Position numbers and translations under genes: made by a program. This document shows, piece after piece, positions 1 through 14,205 of a stretch of DNA of 64,000 bases. This DNA comes from Patiria pectinifera (lineage: Eukaryota; Echinodermata; Asteroidea; Valvatida; Asterinidae): the NCBI GenBank assembly GCA_029964075.1, contig CM057133.1, forward strand, positions 15,338,699-15,402,698. The letters run 5' to 3'. The notes beneath the pieces were generated by a model. That model saw nothing but the letters and a program-made list of their open reading frames with translations. It was not told where the DNA came from and made no database searches. Within the stretch, counting starts at the first letter, position 1; the number at the start of each line of letters is the position of its first letter.

Positions 1-2
1 CC

Positions 3-59
3 GATTTAAAGGCAGCAATTTCTCATCAAAATAATCCCAATAATGGGGCCGGTGCTTAG
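3..59 (+). CDS. possible C-terminal exon of an upstream gene
   Basis: An open frame from the window edge reads DLKAAISHQNNPNNGAGA and stops at TAG 57-59. It is followed by AU-rich sequence with several ATTTA motifs (265-295) and an AATAAA at 426-431, as a 3' UTR would be. No splice acceptor is visible because the frame runs off the edge, and 18 codons are too few to prove coding. The parent gene is not recognised. Confidence 0.2.
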   Translation, partial: DLKAAISHQNNPNNGAGA

Positions 60-425
60 GACACTTCGAATCTGCAGTCCAAACTAGGAAGAAGACAAAA
101 ATCCCAGCCTGCATCTTTTGCTGGACGAAAACATTCATCCTTGTGAAACTAATACTCCTCTACAACCGATATCGAAGGGTAAATCGTTCAGGCCCGACGC
201 TGTTGTGCAGGGATCACATGCAGATACTGTACAATTTATGTACATAAACAATGAACATGACAGCTATTTATTTATCTATTTATTTATATTTTTATACACG
301 ACACTTGCTTAATGAGATTAACGTTAAAATTAATCGAGCAACTGAAGAGATGTCATTTGTAAATTACGCTGTTATTTGTGTGGAAATTAGTCGTGTACAT
401 AATCTCACATTATCGGTGTACTTTC

Positions 426-431
426 AATAAA
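426..431 (+). promoter_or_regulatory. candidate polyadenylation signal AATAAA
   Basis: An exact AATAAA lies about 370 nt after the possible stop at 57-59; another lies at 1340-1345. Between them are ATTTA-rich stretches typical of 3' UTRs. It matters only if the edge exon is real. Confidence 0.2.
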
Positions 432-3014
432 TATGTATTTATGTAAATTGCAGATGCAATGTTCATGATTATGTGAGTTTGGATGTAATATCCAAGAGTG
501 GGTTAAACGATCGGGTTTTTTTGTTTGTTATTAAATCTTATCAGTTTGAGACGAGTGTGCGAAGAAGATATCAAAAATGTTAACTATTTAACGCATGATC
601 TCATGTCTGTTAATTGATGATGGATTGGTAAAAAAATCTCTGTAACAGCCAATCAGCAGTCAGCTAAATATAGTCATCACTGAAATACATTTAATTTGTA
701 AAAAAAAAAAAAATTAGAGGCATAGTTCTTTTTTGTTTAGCATTCTTTCAAAAACATTTAGTTTGTGTTTCCATAGAGCTATGGTGTTTCGAAGGCAGCC
801 TAAACACTGAACACTTTAAAGAGTAAATGTCTTCAATAAATACGTGTGTAGATATACAAAAGAAGCAAAGTATTATAGTGCCACTGGTGACATTGGTTTT
901 TGCACAGCATAAGAAATGCAAAGGTATAGTCATTGTCATAACCGCAAAATGCAGGCATTCATGACACAAGTTCACCAATGATGTGTTCGAATGCTCGATA
1001 TTGTTACACGCCTTTGTTTTTCACTTGATACGATTTTGCTGGAATTTTTGTGGCGCATCCTTGTTGGGCTTCATAGCTGCAAACATCCTAGTAGAGAATT
1101 ACATTTTGTTGCAATTGATATTTGCATTTTTGCTTTTTTGGTTATTTAATTGACAAGGGTTTACTGGTACTATATTATTCTGATGAGGAGAAGTGGAAGA
1201 TATGCACAAATAGCACCGTAACGAGTATTTTAAGGATGATTGACAAAATAATGAGAGTCTGCATATACAGTGTGATAGATGTATTATGTAAAAATATATC
1301 AGTGATGTGGACATTTTATCTTACAGTCACATTATGTTTAATAAAACAGCAATGTATGTGAGTTGTAGACATTGAAAACACGTTAATTTGTTTGTGTGTA
1401 TTACTGTAACTTTTTTTTTTTAATTTCAGAAAGTATAGCCAATATATTTGGAATTCGTCTTAACAGGTAAAAAAAGTGACATCAAGTACCCTTTAAATGC
1501 GCTTTGTGGACCACTTTAACAGAAAATGACTTCGTAATGTTGTTTTTATGATCAGAATCGGCCTTACGTGCTTTAACGTAAGAGTAAGTGTCTCTAATAT
1601 TCTGAAGTAAGACCCAAAAATTGCAGCCTGTTGCTCCGCAACAGTTTAACATTTTCTGAGAGTGCTATGCCTTTTAAACATTACATTTCAGTTGGTCGAC
1701 GTCAAGAACGTGACAATCCAATAATGTCAACGATTTCCAGTAGGCCAAAAACCCTAGTGAGAAATTTGAAAAATAATTCAATATCTCCATACAAAAGGAA
1801 TGATGAAATTGTCACGATCTAGATCTGTCCACATAGACAGTTCCATATCACAGTCCATATCTTGCCAAGAAGGAAAAAAAAAAATCCACTCCCTGCATGA
1901 AAAAAACCCAAAGTCTATACGGTATAGGGTGAATCTTCATTCTCAACATGCTGTCACACATTTCATTGGCATTAACGGGCTGCCGTCTTGACAGTACTGG
2001 AACAGAAGAAATAAGTCCCGGGCACAGTCTTGCATGAATGTGAAAGCCGGCTGAAACATGCATTCAAGTAAGAGTCACTGAGACGAGACAGATTACTTGC
2101 AAGAAATAGTCGTCTCACTCATTATAGAGCTCTGACCTACTTTTCCAAGTACATGTACATGTATATGTTGTAGTACAAGTTTATGTACAGGCCTAATTGT
2201 GGCTCTCCCTGACTGATGCAAATTGAAGATATTTGACTTTCATTTATTGCACTTACAGGCGATTAGCGTCAATTTTATTAGCAACGCAGTGGCGAGGCAC
2301 ATTTGGAATCTGATGTAATACCTTATTTTTGGTATAACGAGGCTTAATTCGCCTCGTCCGCTTCGTGGGGCGGGGAGGCGGCTTCGCGGGCGAGTAACTT
2401 ACTTCTTGTATTTTGTTTCGATCCTACAATGGGCCTTATTCACGTGTTGGCCATGTTGAATGGAAAGCGAGATAAAACCTTCAAATTTAACTTAAAAGTT
2501 AATTACACATTAATACCAGTGTGCTCGGATGAATAATTTAAAATTTGTCACTGAACATACCCTAACGTTTTAAGCCATATTTGAAAAAAAAAATGAAAGT
2601 GAGGCTTGGAATGCACAAATAGTCTGGCACCATCCCATTCAACAGTTTACAAGGCCTATTTACACATACGTGATTTTGTCGCAACGACTATGTCGCCCTG
2701 CAACCTCGTGCCCCGTGGGTACGATCTTGCAGCGCCATGTTGTTTCCCATCATGCCTTGCGCGATCGTTAGTGTAAGGAACGAGCACGCGCCCCTGGAGT
2801 CGAGGCTGGTCGCCCTGTAATGTCGCGCGCACAGTTCAGAAATAGTCAGAATCTTTTGGTCTGGGAACCGGAACCAGACTAGGAATTAGAGAGGCAACGT
2901 GAATAACAATTAACCTCATTATAAGATATGCCAATGTCGGAGAAAACTTTTAACGTTTGTATTGAGTTTTTGTTGTTGTTGTTGTTGTTGAAAATTACTT
3001 CAAAAATGTTCACG
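432..3014. other. intergenic, no gene seen
   Basis: All frames are short and none resembles a known protein. The stretch holds T and A homopolymers (about 700 and 1411) and a GC-rich patch at 2340-2395 with repeated gcctcg/gcttcg words. A sequence at about 2655-2830 begins like the ends of non-autonomous DNA transposons, but no second end could be matched. Confidence 0.5.
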
Positions 3015-3212
3015 GGAAAGAATGTTGCATCCTGACGCCATTTTTTAAATTATGTTTATTCTCAATGAAGGTCAGTCATTGCAGAAATGTTGAAAAGACA
3101 TGAATGTGGGACTGAGAAACATTTCTAATGCTGTTAGAAAATACATGCACTCAACTCTCCATAGACTTTGTACACAACCAAAGAAGTGGCGTCAGGATAC
3201 TACATTCTTTCC
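3015..3212. mobile_element. MITE with CTGACGCC/GGCGTCAG inverted ends, copy 1
   Basis: The left end GGAAAGAATGTTGCATCCTG is mirrored by the right end, which finishes in TACATTCTTTCC. The interior has the phrase gactttgtacacaacc. Relatives lie at 26279-26483, 30807-31034 and about 50399-50537. No coding capacity, so it is a non-autonomous DNA element of undetermined superfamily. Confidence 0.7.
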
Positions 3213-4440
3213 ATTTCACGACTCTAACGCAAACTTTGCAAGTGGAATGGAATGCAATGTTTCCAACAAGAAATATATACAAGTACAACAAAATGTAAGC
3301 TTACCCAAATCCTGTACATTTGTTGCAAGAAGTTCCACGTTTGTTGGTCCAATTAGCTGATGAGTCTGCCAAGTCCCCTTGTCAACTTCCAGCAAAATAA
3401 TTACAGGTATAGGTTGGATGACCGTAATAATAAATAATCCAATCTGCTCCTCGGTGATTACTGACAGTCATTTCATTATGGGTTCGCAGTGTCCGAGATT
3501 TGGGCATCACACTTCCTTTTTTCCAAACATCTGAAGTTAATTAAGCTTCTGCCGTTCGTTACTTCACTGTACTCCACATGTTGTTGTGTTTATAGCGATG
3601 TATAAACGCATTAGAGGCGAGACAACTGCATGTATCTTGATAACAATCACATGTCCTTCCATTTATCATGAATTCCTCCTGCATGAACGAACTTGTAATT
3701 CTTTACAATTAAGCAAGCCTGAAGTTTGACGAGTTGGACACGTTGTTTGGTTGCAAGTGGTTCACACCTCTTCTCTAAATTGTCACCAACATGCCGAAAA
3801 GTCCCATCAGCTGTAGTGGTTACCCACAAGCAAAATTGTTTGTCACACTTCAACTCGTCATTAGTTTCAAAAGTGAAGAACGTCCGCTTAAATTACGCGA
3901 CCACCACAGGTCACATAGCTTGGATTGAACTGGTAACCACGATAAATGCCTTCATATATTCATGACGAATACCAGTTCCAATGGGATAGAATTTTCCTCG
4001 AGGCTTGCATTCCAATAGGCTATGCATTGTTTCAATTGCATTGTTATTTTGCACCTGGGACACCTTCAGCTGCGCGCCATTTCAGCTTGTTGCCTTTGTT
4101 GTCCTTTTGGCACGTCGCCCATGCCAAGAATAATGCGCTGCTCCTGGACAGTTGATGTTACTTGGAAAAGTGTAATTTTCAAACGTTAATCTGCGACCGA
4201 CAGAACAAAAAATGATCGACATGCAAAGTAAACGAGTATTATTTCAAAATATGTTATGGTAAATCATGGGTGCTGCTGAAATATTTGTACACAATGAACT
4301 TACTCCAAGGATACGCATCAAATGTTAGGAATCTATATGTACTACCCCCCCCCCCTCCATTTTAATTCCAATTCTAACATGAATTTCAACCCATCAACCC
4401 CAACGGCATGTTTTGTTACAATGTGTCAGGATGGGTACAG
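3213..4440. other. intergenic, no supported gene
   Basis: A 68-codon frame on the minus strand (3647-3853) has protein-like composition, but there is no recognisable domain, splice context or neighbour exon. A poly-C run lies near 4344. Nothing else stands out. Confidence 0.4.
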
Positions 4441-4450
4441 TACTACGGAA

Positions 4451-4602
4451 GACAGATAGTGCCACTCAAAGAGTGTGAATATAATATATAATAAGTGGCG
4501 GCCGCCACATAATAAGTGGCGGCCGCTGTACAAAAAAAATATTTTCACACGCACTAAAAAAATATATTCACACTCATTGAGTGGCACTATCCGTCTTAAC
4601 TG
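4451..4602. mobile_element. short foldback element with two NotI-type sites
   Basis: The arm GATAGTGCCACTCAAAGAG is answered by CATTGAGTGGCACTATCC near the right end, and a second inner arm pair (gtgtgaatata / tatattcacac) extends the stem. The centre has ataagtggcggccgc twice in tandem. It is non-coding and fits a palindromic MITE. Confidence 0.55.
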
Positions 4603-5439
4603 ACAGTCTTTTACATTGGGTTGGCACACCTCCAGAATCAAAGTCAGAAATAAATGTGTGCGCAGTTTCCCATATGGTCATGGGCCAATATATTTCAGGA
4701 TGGGTATGGTTCCTAGTAAATAGGGAGTAAGTGTTAATACAGTGGTATTCTCAATGGCAGAAAAGAAGGGGAAAAAACAAATCATGAAGGTGACTGTTCA
4801 GCATTAAAGCTGGCAGCGAGCTGACAAAAATGCAGGGATTTGCACGGTAGCTTGAAGTGCTCACCAAACGGATATTTCGAAAGCACTCAAGGGGTAGAAA
4901 ATGGGGGAGATGACAGTTACTGAAATCTGAAAATCCCAACCCTCGGGACGAGTGGGCAGGTGCTACGGAGAGTGAGACCCAGGCTCATGTTCTTTCCAAA
5001 ACATCCCACTTCCGGTCGGTTGTCTGGCAGAAAAAACTTCTTTTCTGGCATGAATTACACATCAGCGAACGTGCAGACACTTCATGTCTATCGATCAATG
5101 GATAATATTGCTCAAAAACGTGGACCCAAAAAAGTACAAGGGTGCAGTCGAAATTGATAAGGCTTGGAAATGAGCACACCTGGGCTGCCCTAGCTGCGAA
5201 TAAAGTACAAGACGCGTTCGATTCTGTACGAAGCAGTCGAGACGAACACATCCTCTGACTCCAAGTATTTATAAGGCACGGCCGATTAAAGATGTGTCGG
5301 ATCATTTCGAATTTACCGGGGAAGAACCGAATGGTTGGACAAACCACACTTGAAGTAAGAAGTTCGATGTTCATTAAATAAGTGAATTGTGCGGATGCCC
5401 CCCAAAAAATCGTGATTTTTAAAAGGAAGTGTTCAACAA

Positions 5440-5803
5440 TTGCTCTTGCTACAATTTGTAGTATAGTAAATGGATTTGGGGGAGTAGAATATTATAGCAA
5501 ATATTGTTAAACTGACTTGTTTCACGTTTTGGGCTTGAAGATCCTGGAAAAACCAAGAAAAAATCATATTCTTGTAGTCTTGTTCCCTGACCCCACTTCA
5601 GATGAAACTGCATTTTGTCGACTTGGGAACTGTGAGGTCAAAGAATCAGACCGGCAGTTAAGACAATTAAGAGCAGTTTTTGAAAAAAAAAAGCCATCAG
5701 TTTTCTCAATCGCTGGTTGGCTGACCAGCGTTGGAAAAATACAGTTTTTTTCTTTAAATGTCAGCATACCAGGATGTTTGCAAATGTTGCATCTTCCCTT
5801 TAA
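5440..5803. repeat. TTAA-bordered repeat family I, partial copy
   Basis: It carries the family core GGCTGACCAGCGTTGGAAAA and the right terminus TCCCTTTAA. Fuller copies are at 9688-10218, 16086-16602 and 35550-36070. This one lacks a clear left terminus and is shorter. Confidence 0.5.
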
Positions 5804-5819
5804 ACATACGTAGTGAAGT

Positions 5820-8800
5820 TATTAAAAAATGTATAGTAGATTTTTGACCATCAATTCTCAACAAATTTCATTATCTAAAATTTAATTATTTACACGTATG
5901 ATAACTGATGTATTATAGAGGACATAAAATGCGTTCACGTCAATTACATAAGCGAAATCATCTCGTCCTAGACGCTTAAATCTTGTCATTTTTTTTTGGG
6001 GGGGGGCGGTGATATTCTCTGAGCAAATTTTTGAATACGCGTCAACCACGTGAGTTTGAACATCTCTTTAACAGGACCGTTATCCTCTTTCCGAGTATAG
6101 CCGGTCCATGGCTGTGTTCGAACCCTACAGAAACGTACAGCTCATTTAAAGTTGGTATGTAGGCGCTTTTGGGGTGTGGCACCTTGACTAATAGATTTTC
6201 AAATTGAATTGATACTTTTCTAGCATAACATTAGTTATGAGCTTTCCAGTGAGACATCGCACGAAAAAAATCGGCCCATGGCAAGTAATCAATTAATTAA
6301 TTTCAACTTTTGAATTAATAGCGGGCCACTCCTAATTCGCTCCGAATACAGTGTGCGCAATTTCTGAAGTCGATTGCGCCATTTAAAACCACTTTTTAAA
6401 ACTGTAAAAACAAACAAGCAAATGTATTTGTTACAGGACTTAATATTCCCTTAATTCGGAAAAGAAGATCAAAAATTTGAAGAAATAAAAACACGCATAC
6501 ACCAACTTTAAGGGAAATGCAAGGGAGGGGTGGGCGGGGGATTAAGGCCGGTTAATTTTCGGTGCCAAAGCGAACGTGGACGCAAATTAATTTGTGACGT
6601 AAGGGAGTGTTCTCTGTCTTCGAATTCGTGTAAATTTCAAATGCGAATCTCTCTACAGACTAATTTGTGAGGGGGTGTTCTCTCTCTTCGAATTCGTGTA
6701 CATTTCAAATGCGAATCTCTCTGTTGACTATTTTTCAAGTGATGAACTGTTGTCGGTATCAGCGATGGAAAAGACAGATGAAATTGGATGTATACCCGCC
6801 CCCACCAAAACATATATACACATCGTCATGCCAAACGGGGGTATATGGTTGCAGACCAGTAAATAGGCCCAAAATTGCCTACGCCGGGCAAATCACGATT
6901 GCATGCCCTCAGTTTTTGAACTTGAGGGCTTGTAAAAAAAAAATAAGGGTGGAAGCCGTGCACAGGACTGTGAGCTTGTAGTTCTGTGCAATTTGGATGA
7001 AATTGGGCCCTAAAAGCGCTCTGTATTGCAATGGAGTGTAGGCGTCGTTTTTCAAAATGGTGATGGGCTTCAGGACTATTTTAAGGGATGATCATCTTCA
7101 GACGGAAATTTCTCCTAAAAGTCATCAGTTAACCCCCAAAACATTGAAAAGAAAATGAAAGGTGATGACATAAGCTTTAATTTGATGTGTTTCTTGAACA
7201 CCTTGGAGAGTTGTCAGTATTTTTCATAAATTTCTGAAGTAGGGGCATTTATCATTAAGGTCTATGGCAGTTTGTTTACTGGTCTGCAACCATAATGGGA
7301 AGGAGGGCGTCGATGCAATCCCGAACCCTATCCTCTCCTACGACGTAAGGGTCATTCACATACAATGACCCACAAAACACTTCTTGATTGTCCGCAATGG
7401 CGCAGGCTTTAAACACGCTTCAAACTTGACCTGGACCAACAGATACCGGCGATGGTAAAGCCAGTCATTTGGGCTAATGGGTAAGTGTCGACATACATCT
7501 ATCGCGGGAACGTTTGCGATGAAACACATTGTCGTTTCACAAATACCATCTGCGTCCAAAGGAAGAGAGGGAGGGGTATACAGTATTAAATGCATGACCA
7601 AGGGCCACTCGCTGTCGCCAGTTAATCCTCCAACTCTGGCGATCAGTGCTGACGGCATACATCTGATGGCATACATCTGATGGCAGGGTGGCAAACAGCG
7701 ATGTGGTTGACCCAGTCAGAATGTCTCAACTTGGCGACCTCTTTCCGAGAATAGGCTTCACTTCAACCTAGCTGTCAACAGACTTTAGATTGGTATAGTG
7801 TTTCATTTATACAGAGCATGAAAGTTCACCCCTAGTGGCGCGCTTCAGGAACCCTTAAATAGAAAAGTTAACATGCAAAAAATCTACAATTTGCACTTAT
7901 TTTTAGTACATTGGTTTCTTAAGAGAATCACCCTCCAAAAAGGCTTTTTTGTTATGAGCATCTCAATTTATGGAAACTGAAAAATCGCCTGACGTGGAAG
8001 AGAAATATCGTGCCAAAACTCGACGTCTAACTTCCGGGACCTAAGCTCTGTTCATGAATACTTTAAAAACTGTGGGGGCTATTTTTCCATCAAACAGGGA
8101 TATCGTCACAGCGCCCTCTTGCGACATACCGCATGACGACGATGGTCATTTCTAGTACATTGTACTTTGTATAGGCCTGTTTGCAACGAAATTTGTGACC
8201 TGCTGAATTTCGAAATCCAGTCGCCGCAAGTTGGAATCTCAAGTTTCGATACCACCGGATCTCGAGATCCAGCACATCCGTTTGGTATAGTGACGAACGT
8301 CGGTGCGAGGGCGGTATATGTTTTTGTGACTTGGGACAATTATTTCTGGATCTCCGGGGAGAGGTCATTGTCATGTGTCTTTTGTATTTATATTTGACGA
8401 CATGGCTGAACACAACTTTTGCAATGATTCGTTCGCTGTGGGGAAATTAAAAATCTTGTCAAAGACTCGAAGCACCAAATTCTGAATTTGCGCCGAATTA
8501 GCAACTGTCACTTCAAGTAATCGAGTCTGTAACGAAAACAAGGAAAATATTCACATTCGGTGTGATGAAATGTAAAAGTAATCATTGTTTTGCGTTCAAA
8601 GGCCAGCGCATCATCAATTGTAAATAAATATTCTGTGCTCTATATCTAACAATGGATTGGTTAGTCAGCCACGACACTTGAATCGCTTCAAAAAGAATGA
8701 CCAAATAACAATATTCAATGCTACTTTCTAATGTTGCCAATCCTCATGTCATTGAAATGATTTATGTAAAATCGATATTTTTTTTCGATAGGCCTTTAAT

Positions 8801-9687
8801 ATCAACTTGACATTTGCTGCAGTTATCTTTAAATGGTAAAAAACTGGCGGTCCGAGGATAATATCAGAAATATTATGTTAAATGATACATATCAAAAGAT
8901 GGACCAAAACAATTCAAACAAAATTTAATGCTGTTCAATTTGTAATAGAAGGCCCTATACGAGCCATATTTCTTATAGGAAGTTAGCAAAACTCCTTCAC
9001 GTTTCAAACGTGCGTCAGAAACAACCGTCATTTCTTGAACAGTAGTAGTAACAGTTACACTTTTGTGAAATCGATGCTGATGGCATTTATGTACGGGGCT
9101 CCAGATGGCCCACGACCTGCGACAACACTGCCTCCATTTTCAAATTTGATAACAAGACGAAGAAAACAGCATTAAAAACAACCCGAGAGCAGCACTTTAA
9201 TTTGTTTTTTGTTTTTTAACGCCAAGAACCCTGAAGATACAGCTACTCAAGTGTCGCATGGCATATTCAAATGTCATCTTCAAGTCATTCTTATAACAGG
9301 CCGGTGGAAACAGTATAGGTGTTCAAAGATGCAAAGATAAGACCTTTGTTTGAAATGTTTCACTTCAACTTCATGAATAATACCCTCGAGATATTTAATT
9401 AAAACGGTAGACTGTTAACGTCAAGTTTAGGGATTTGGAAAGGCTTGGATCAAGCGCGCGGATTGCGACTGCAGACGGCTGCATTAGTTGGCTGCTTTCT
9501 TGAGTAGATGACATGAGTCGGTGAGTGGTTTTAAGCCCAGCAGCGATGTGCGACAGAAAATGATAAAAGTACACAGGTATACAACACTCTCAGTTTGGCG
9601 GTTGGGAATGGGGTGTGGAAATATGACATCATGATATTGGTTAAGTAATAACCAGAAAGCGGAAATGACTAACATGAGATGCAAATC
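5820..9687. other. intergenic, no gene seen
   Basis: Apart from the tandem duplication at 6589-6728, only short frames without recognisable motifs occur. There are G runs near 5998 and a TC/TG-rich composition in places. Confidence 0.4.
6589..6728. repeat. tandem duplication, two units of about 70 bp
   Basis: Two adjacent units share taatttgtga, gtgttctct, cttcgaattcgtgta and tttcaaatgcgaatctctct. The first starts at 6589 and the second at 6661. They differ by a few substitutions and a small indel, so the duplication is not very recent. Confidence 0.7.
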
Positions 9688-10218
9688 GAAGCAGGGAATG
9701 TACATCATTGGCTTTTGCTGTAATTTTCTGAAATGAACTATTTGAGGGGTTAGTATAATAGACCAAATATTGTTACACTGACATTTTTGAAGTTTTGTGT
9801 TCGAAAAGGTTGGAAAAAAACAAGAAAAACAAAAATGTTGAAGTATGGTTCCCTGACTCCACAAGAGATAAAATGGATCAATTTATAGATGATGGAAAAT
9901 TGTAAGGTAAGGGAACCAGTCTAGCTGGCCTGCACCCGTTCATGAACATGTAACCAATAGCAAACACAATTTGGACTAAAAAAAATTGTAAATTTGGAGC
10001 AGTAGTTGAGAAACAGTTAGGTTTTTCAAACGCTGGTCGGCCGACCACCGTTGGAAATGTATACCAAAATACCATTTTCTTGAAAATGACTTCACACCAG
10101 GTGCCATAATTTTACAAGATGCTTGAGACTGTCATTAACCAGCATCCTAGTAAGGTATTTCGTAAAAACTTTGTAGCTTTATTTTTCGACGTTTGCAAGT
10201 GTTGTATATTCCCTTTAA
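9688..10218. mobile_element. TTAA-bordered repeat family I, near full length
   Basis: The core GGTCGGCCGACCACCGTTGG and the right terminus ATTCCCTTTAA match the copies at 16086-16602 and 35550-36070. Non-coding; the left boundary is approximate. Confidence 0.55.
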
Positions 10219-13200
10219 GGTGATCATGCAAAAAAAATAGGCCAACGAGAAGCTGGACAGCGTTCCAGTACAGACATTATTACAAGGTTATATGCTTTGG
10301 AACAAACCAAATGACAAGCAAACAAACTATACAAAAACCATGACGTTGGCATTCATTTTACCACTGTTTACACTGTGATCTAACTTGTGATGGACTCTTC
10401 AAACTTGCAATTGACAAATTATAATCGCCATTCAGAGAAAACTAAAGCAGCAAAAGGGCATGATTAAATCTAATGTAGCCTCCAAATAAATGATAAGAGA
10501 GATACGTAGGCCTACACACATCAAAAGAGATGTAAAACTCTGGATTTGATCATGAGATTTAAACTTTATTGAAGTTTGGGTCTCAAGAGAAAGATTTTCA
10601 AGAAGTAACAAAGATTGTTGAAGGGGTGGGGCTCAAAATGTCAGTGCCTTTTATAGGCTCTCGGAATCAGTCAAGACTATTCATTCAACATCATGATTGA
10701 CCAACATTGACGAATGTACAGTCGGTGTTCAATGCCTGTAAAACGGAGAGGTATCAAGCCCAAGCCCAAGCGGATGAATATTGATAACAACGGCACATTT
10801 GCACAGATATTCTGAAAAGCCATGGAGCCTTCTAACGCTCCAAGGTGTTCCTTAATGGACCGATCCAGTAAGCCCCTCCCACTGCGCACGTGGGCAAATT
10901 AACACGTAATGCTTGCTCCTCACACTGCATTTCATTTTGCGCGCGCGCCATACGCGCATGCGTCGCGGCACGGCATGTCGGCTTTTTGTGCGCATGCATG
11001 CCATGGCGGTGCTGAGATGATCATACCCGACTTACCGGCTTACTGACAATACCTATTTTCATTTGGTGAATGTACATTAAATGGCTTTTATTTTAGTTTG
11101 GCTGGTTTTTAGTCTTTTTACTGTTCTGAGACAAACGCTTCGAACTTATACCAGTCCTGGAACAAACGAGACACGACTTTTCTGTTTTGTTATCATGTGA
11201 AAAATAAACAAAAGCAACTCGAATTGTTGATCGTCATCATGACGTCCGAACAATATGCACGGGTTCAGCCTATCAGGCATGCAACTGGGAAGTCACACAA
11301 AAAAGAGGACATTCACATCTTTCCAAGACTTTGTACAGTGTTTTTCTATTTTCAATGGCACACATGGGAATGAAAAAAGAGGAAATCAGCTGATCCAAGG
11401 AAAAGTTGCATGCCTGGCCTATGCAAAGTTTCATCAAGAAAGAAGTCTGTTTAATGTCAAAAGTGACCCAGAAAATGAAACGTGTACAAAGTCAATGGGA
11501 TTTGAGATAGAAGAAAAGGGGGGGGGGGACCAAAAAATCTGAAGAAAACTTTTCCGCAAAGTTGCGGAAAAGCCCAAAACGGAAGGAAAACAATGGCTTT
11601 TCCACACATTGCGGACAAGTAAAAAAAAAACTGCGCAGGGTTCAACAGCCGGGATGACTGCAGGATTACGTACACTCCAATGATTAAAAGCATATTGCTT
11701 CAAATTCCGTACAAGACAGTCGCGGTAAAACTAATCGACAGAAGGAACTGATGACGTACACATCCCGTCAGGAAATCTGTCAGGGACTGCTCCGCATGCC
11801 CTTCCATCCACCCGCGCAGAAAGTCATTGCCCTCATCACAGGAATAAATAAGAACAGCGGTGTGGCAATTGCGACTTTGGTTAAGGGGACACCTGCTTCA
11901 ACTCGATGCTCATCTCGGAGTGGCTGGAACCTCATTATCATGCGTGGAGATAATTGATCGGTCAGTCCCCTTGTCATTCGTGCATCTTCGATGAGTGAAT
12001 GGAAAATGGGGGATTATAGAGTAGGAACCCGAAAGGTTTGGGAAATCTTCACCATAAAGCTTTTGGGAAATCTTCATCTTGTATTTTTTTTTTTACAAGG
12101 CTTTGATCATGAAAAGGAATTTTCCTTTGGAAATGAATGCAAGTTAAGAAGTCTTAGATGAGATGGGGCTTCACTGTACTGATAACAAGTGGATTGGAGG
12201 ATGGTCTTGAGGCCTGGTGGGAGATTTAATGATCAAAGCATGGATTTTACTTCTATTATAAGATTTTACTTCTGTAACATGAAACTATCACCTTGTTCAT
12301 GAGGATACTGTTCAAGGACTTGCAGAATATGAAACTGCCTGAGAGTGCGTGAAACATGGATGGGCAAGATGCAACTTGAAGGAATTATACTTGTCTACCA
12401 TATCGCGTATATATGTATATATTATTTGAGAATATGTACACATGATCGCTATACAGGATGACTTTTTAAAAAAAAGTCCCTTTGGATAAGTCATTGTTTT
12501 TATGTCTCCCATAAAGGGAAAGGTTAGCAGGGTTTTTTTTTCTCTTCAGCCAACATTCGGTCTGGGCATTGACCACAGTCAGTAAAAGTTTCACTGGTAT
12601 TCATCCATGCATGCAAAAGATACAGGCCTTTCTTTGTGACGACCCAAAAACACTACCAACACAATGTTCCCTAATATTTGTAAGGGGATATTTAACATTT
12701 AATAGCCAGCTCGCTGCAAGACAGAACATTTCACCGTAACCAAAGGCAACAGTTTACTTCTGTCCAAAGAGCGTTCTCCTCCCCTGTGTAGCAGGCGAGG
12801 AGAAGCCTCGTCTTGTATATATAGATGTATTATTAGCTGGACCATTGCGAATGGTGTAGGTACGGGATACACGTATGCAGCTGGGATAAACCAGTTGGTT
12901 AAATCGCCACTTTGTGTGGTTATTTTGCCAAAGCTTAACATTTTTATTCTGAAATGCACACTGCCCATAGTGTGCCAGATGAATAAACACGATTTATCAA
13001 ACAAGCAACTTTTTCCCGAGCCACATAGCTATCCCGTACAGGTACGGTCCTTATTGATCAATGGCTTGTGTGTATTTTAATACAAGTAATGCACAGTACT
13101 AATGACAGCCTTTTTTTTTTACAAGATTCTTTATCAAAAGCACCAAAGTACATTGTCCACAAGTGGGGCACACCCGGAAGCTCCAGTAAAACACCTTCCA

Positions 13201-14205
13201 GACCTAATTTAACTGCAGTAAAGTGTAACGGATTGAGAGGGCCGAGGCCAGATTGGCATATTGACGCAAGAAATCCCAAACAAAAACCCAAGAAACTATA
13301 AATTCTCGAAGTTTAACCCCATCTTAGATTGTGATACTCAATACGAGGAATTTTAATGAGATCAACTGGACTGATGGAAGAATGTGACTTGACTCGACTT
13401 AACCAGTTCACGCCGGGATTATTTTGACATCCACCGGACCCAGGTGCAGGATTGTTTTTCACAAACCTCGATGCCAGACAGGTTCAGGCCGTCATCTGCA
13501 GGTAGCAAACCCTGATATTTCCAGCCTCGCTTGCTGCGAGCGGTTCGCTGACGGACATTTTCTGCCTCTCTCATTGCGTGTTTATCCGTCATCCATCCGA
13601 CTACTGCAAAACCTTTGTGTGTATACATGTCATCCGACTTGAACTAGTTAACTCGCCAACCCATTGCATGTCAACCTGATTTGACTTTACCAGGCATCAC
13701 TGCCTTTGAGTGACTCCATTTTGTATTGAGTCACTGCATTACAATAACTTGACTTGAATTGAGATACAAAATCCAGTAACGCATCAAGAAAAAACTGCAG
13801 GTAATTTGCACATTTCAAACAGAAATATAGACATATAATCAACCAGTATTTTTTAAAATTTTACTCATAGCTTTATAGTTCTGTGTAGTGTAGGGCCCGT
13901 CTCAATTCATATGTGACACGAGTTCCGGACAAGTTGCTGGGTAGCATCATTCAGTTTGTCCGGAAAAAGCTCCGCATTTTGTCCTGGACATCTTCCTGGC
14001 AACCAGGTTTGCAGATGTGGAACACCAATATGCGTACACTCCATGGGCTAATCATCATGTGAATCTGCTATAAGTCGGTTTTGGGCAGCAAAACATGGCC
14101 ACTGCCACTGCTACATCACGGCCATTTAGTCACTGGTAAGGATATTTCACTACACGTGTAATGCATCTAACATAACTTGTAAAATCAGCGGTGCCCATCA
14201 CATCG
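10219..14205. other. intergenic, no gene seen
   Basis: No frame resembles a known protein. A CpG-rich patch at 10920-11000 (gcgcgcgcc, cgcatgcg) resembles the sequence at 35315-35440, so it is probably another repeat. The 3' UTR of WDR91 may extend into the right part. Confidence 0.4.

Noticed and set aside
3647..3853. 68-codon minus-strand frame with protein-like composition
   Set aside because: No domain, splice context or partner exon; could be a decayed transposon frame.
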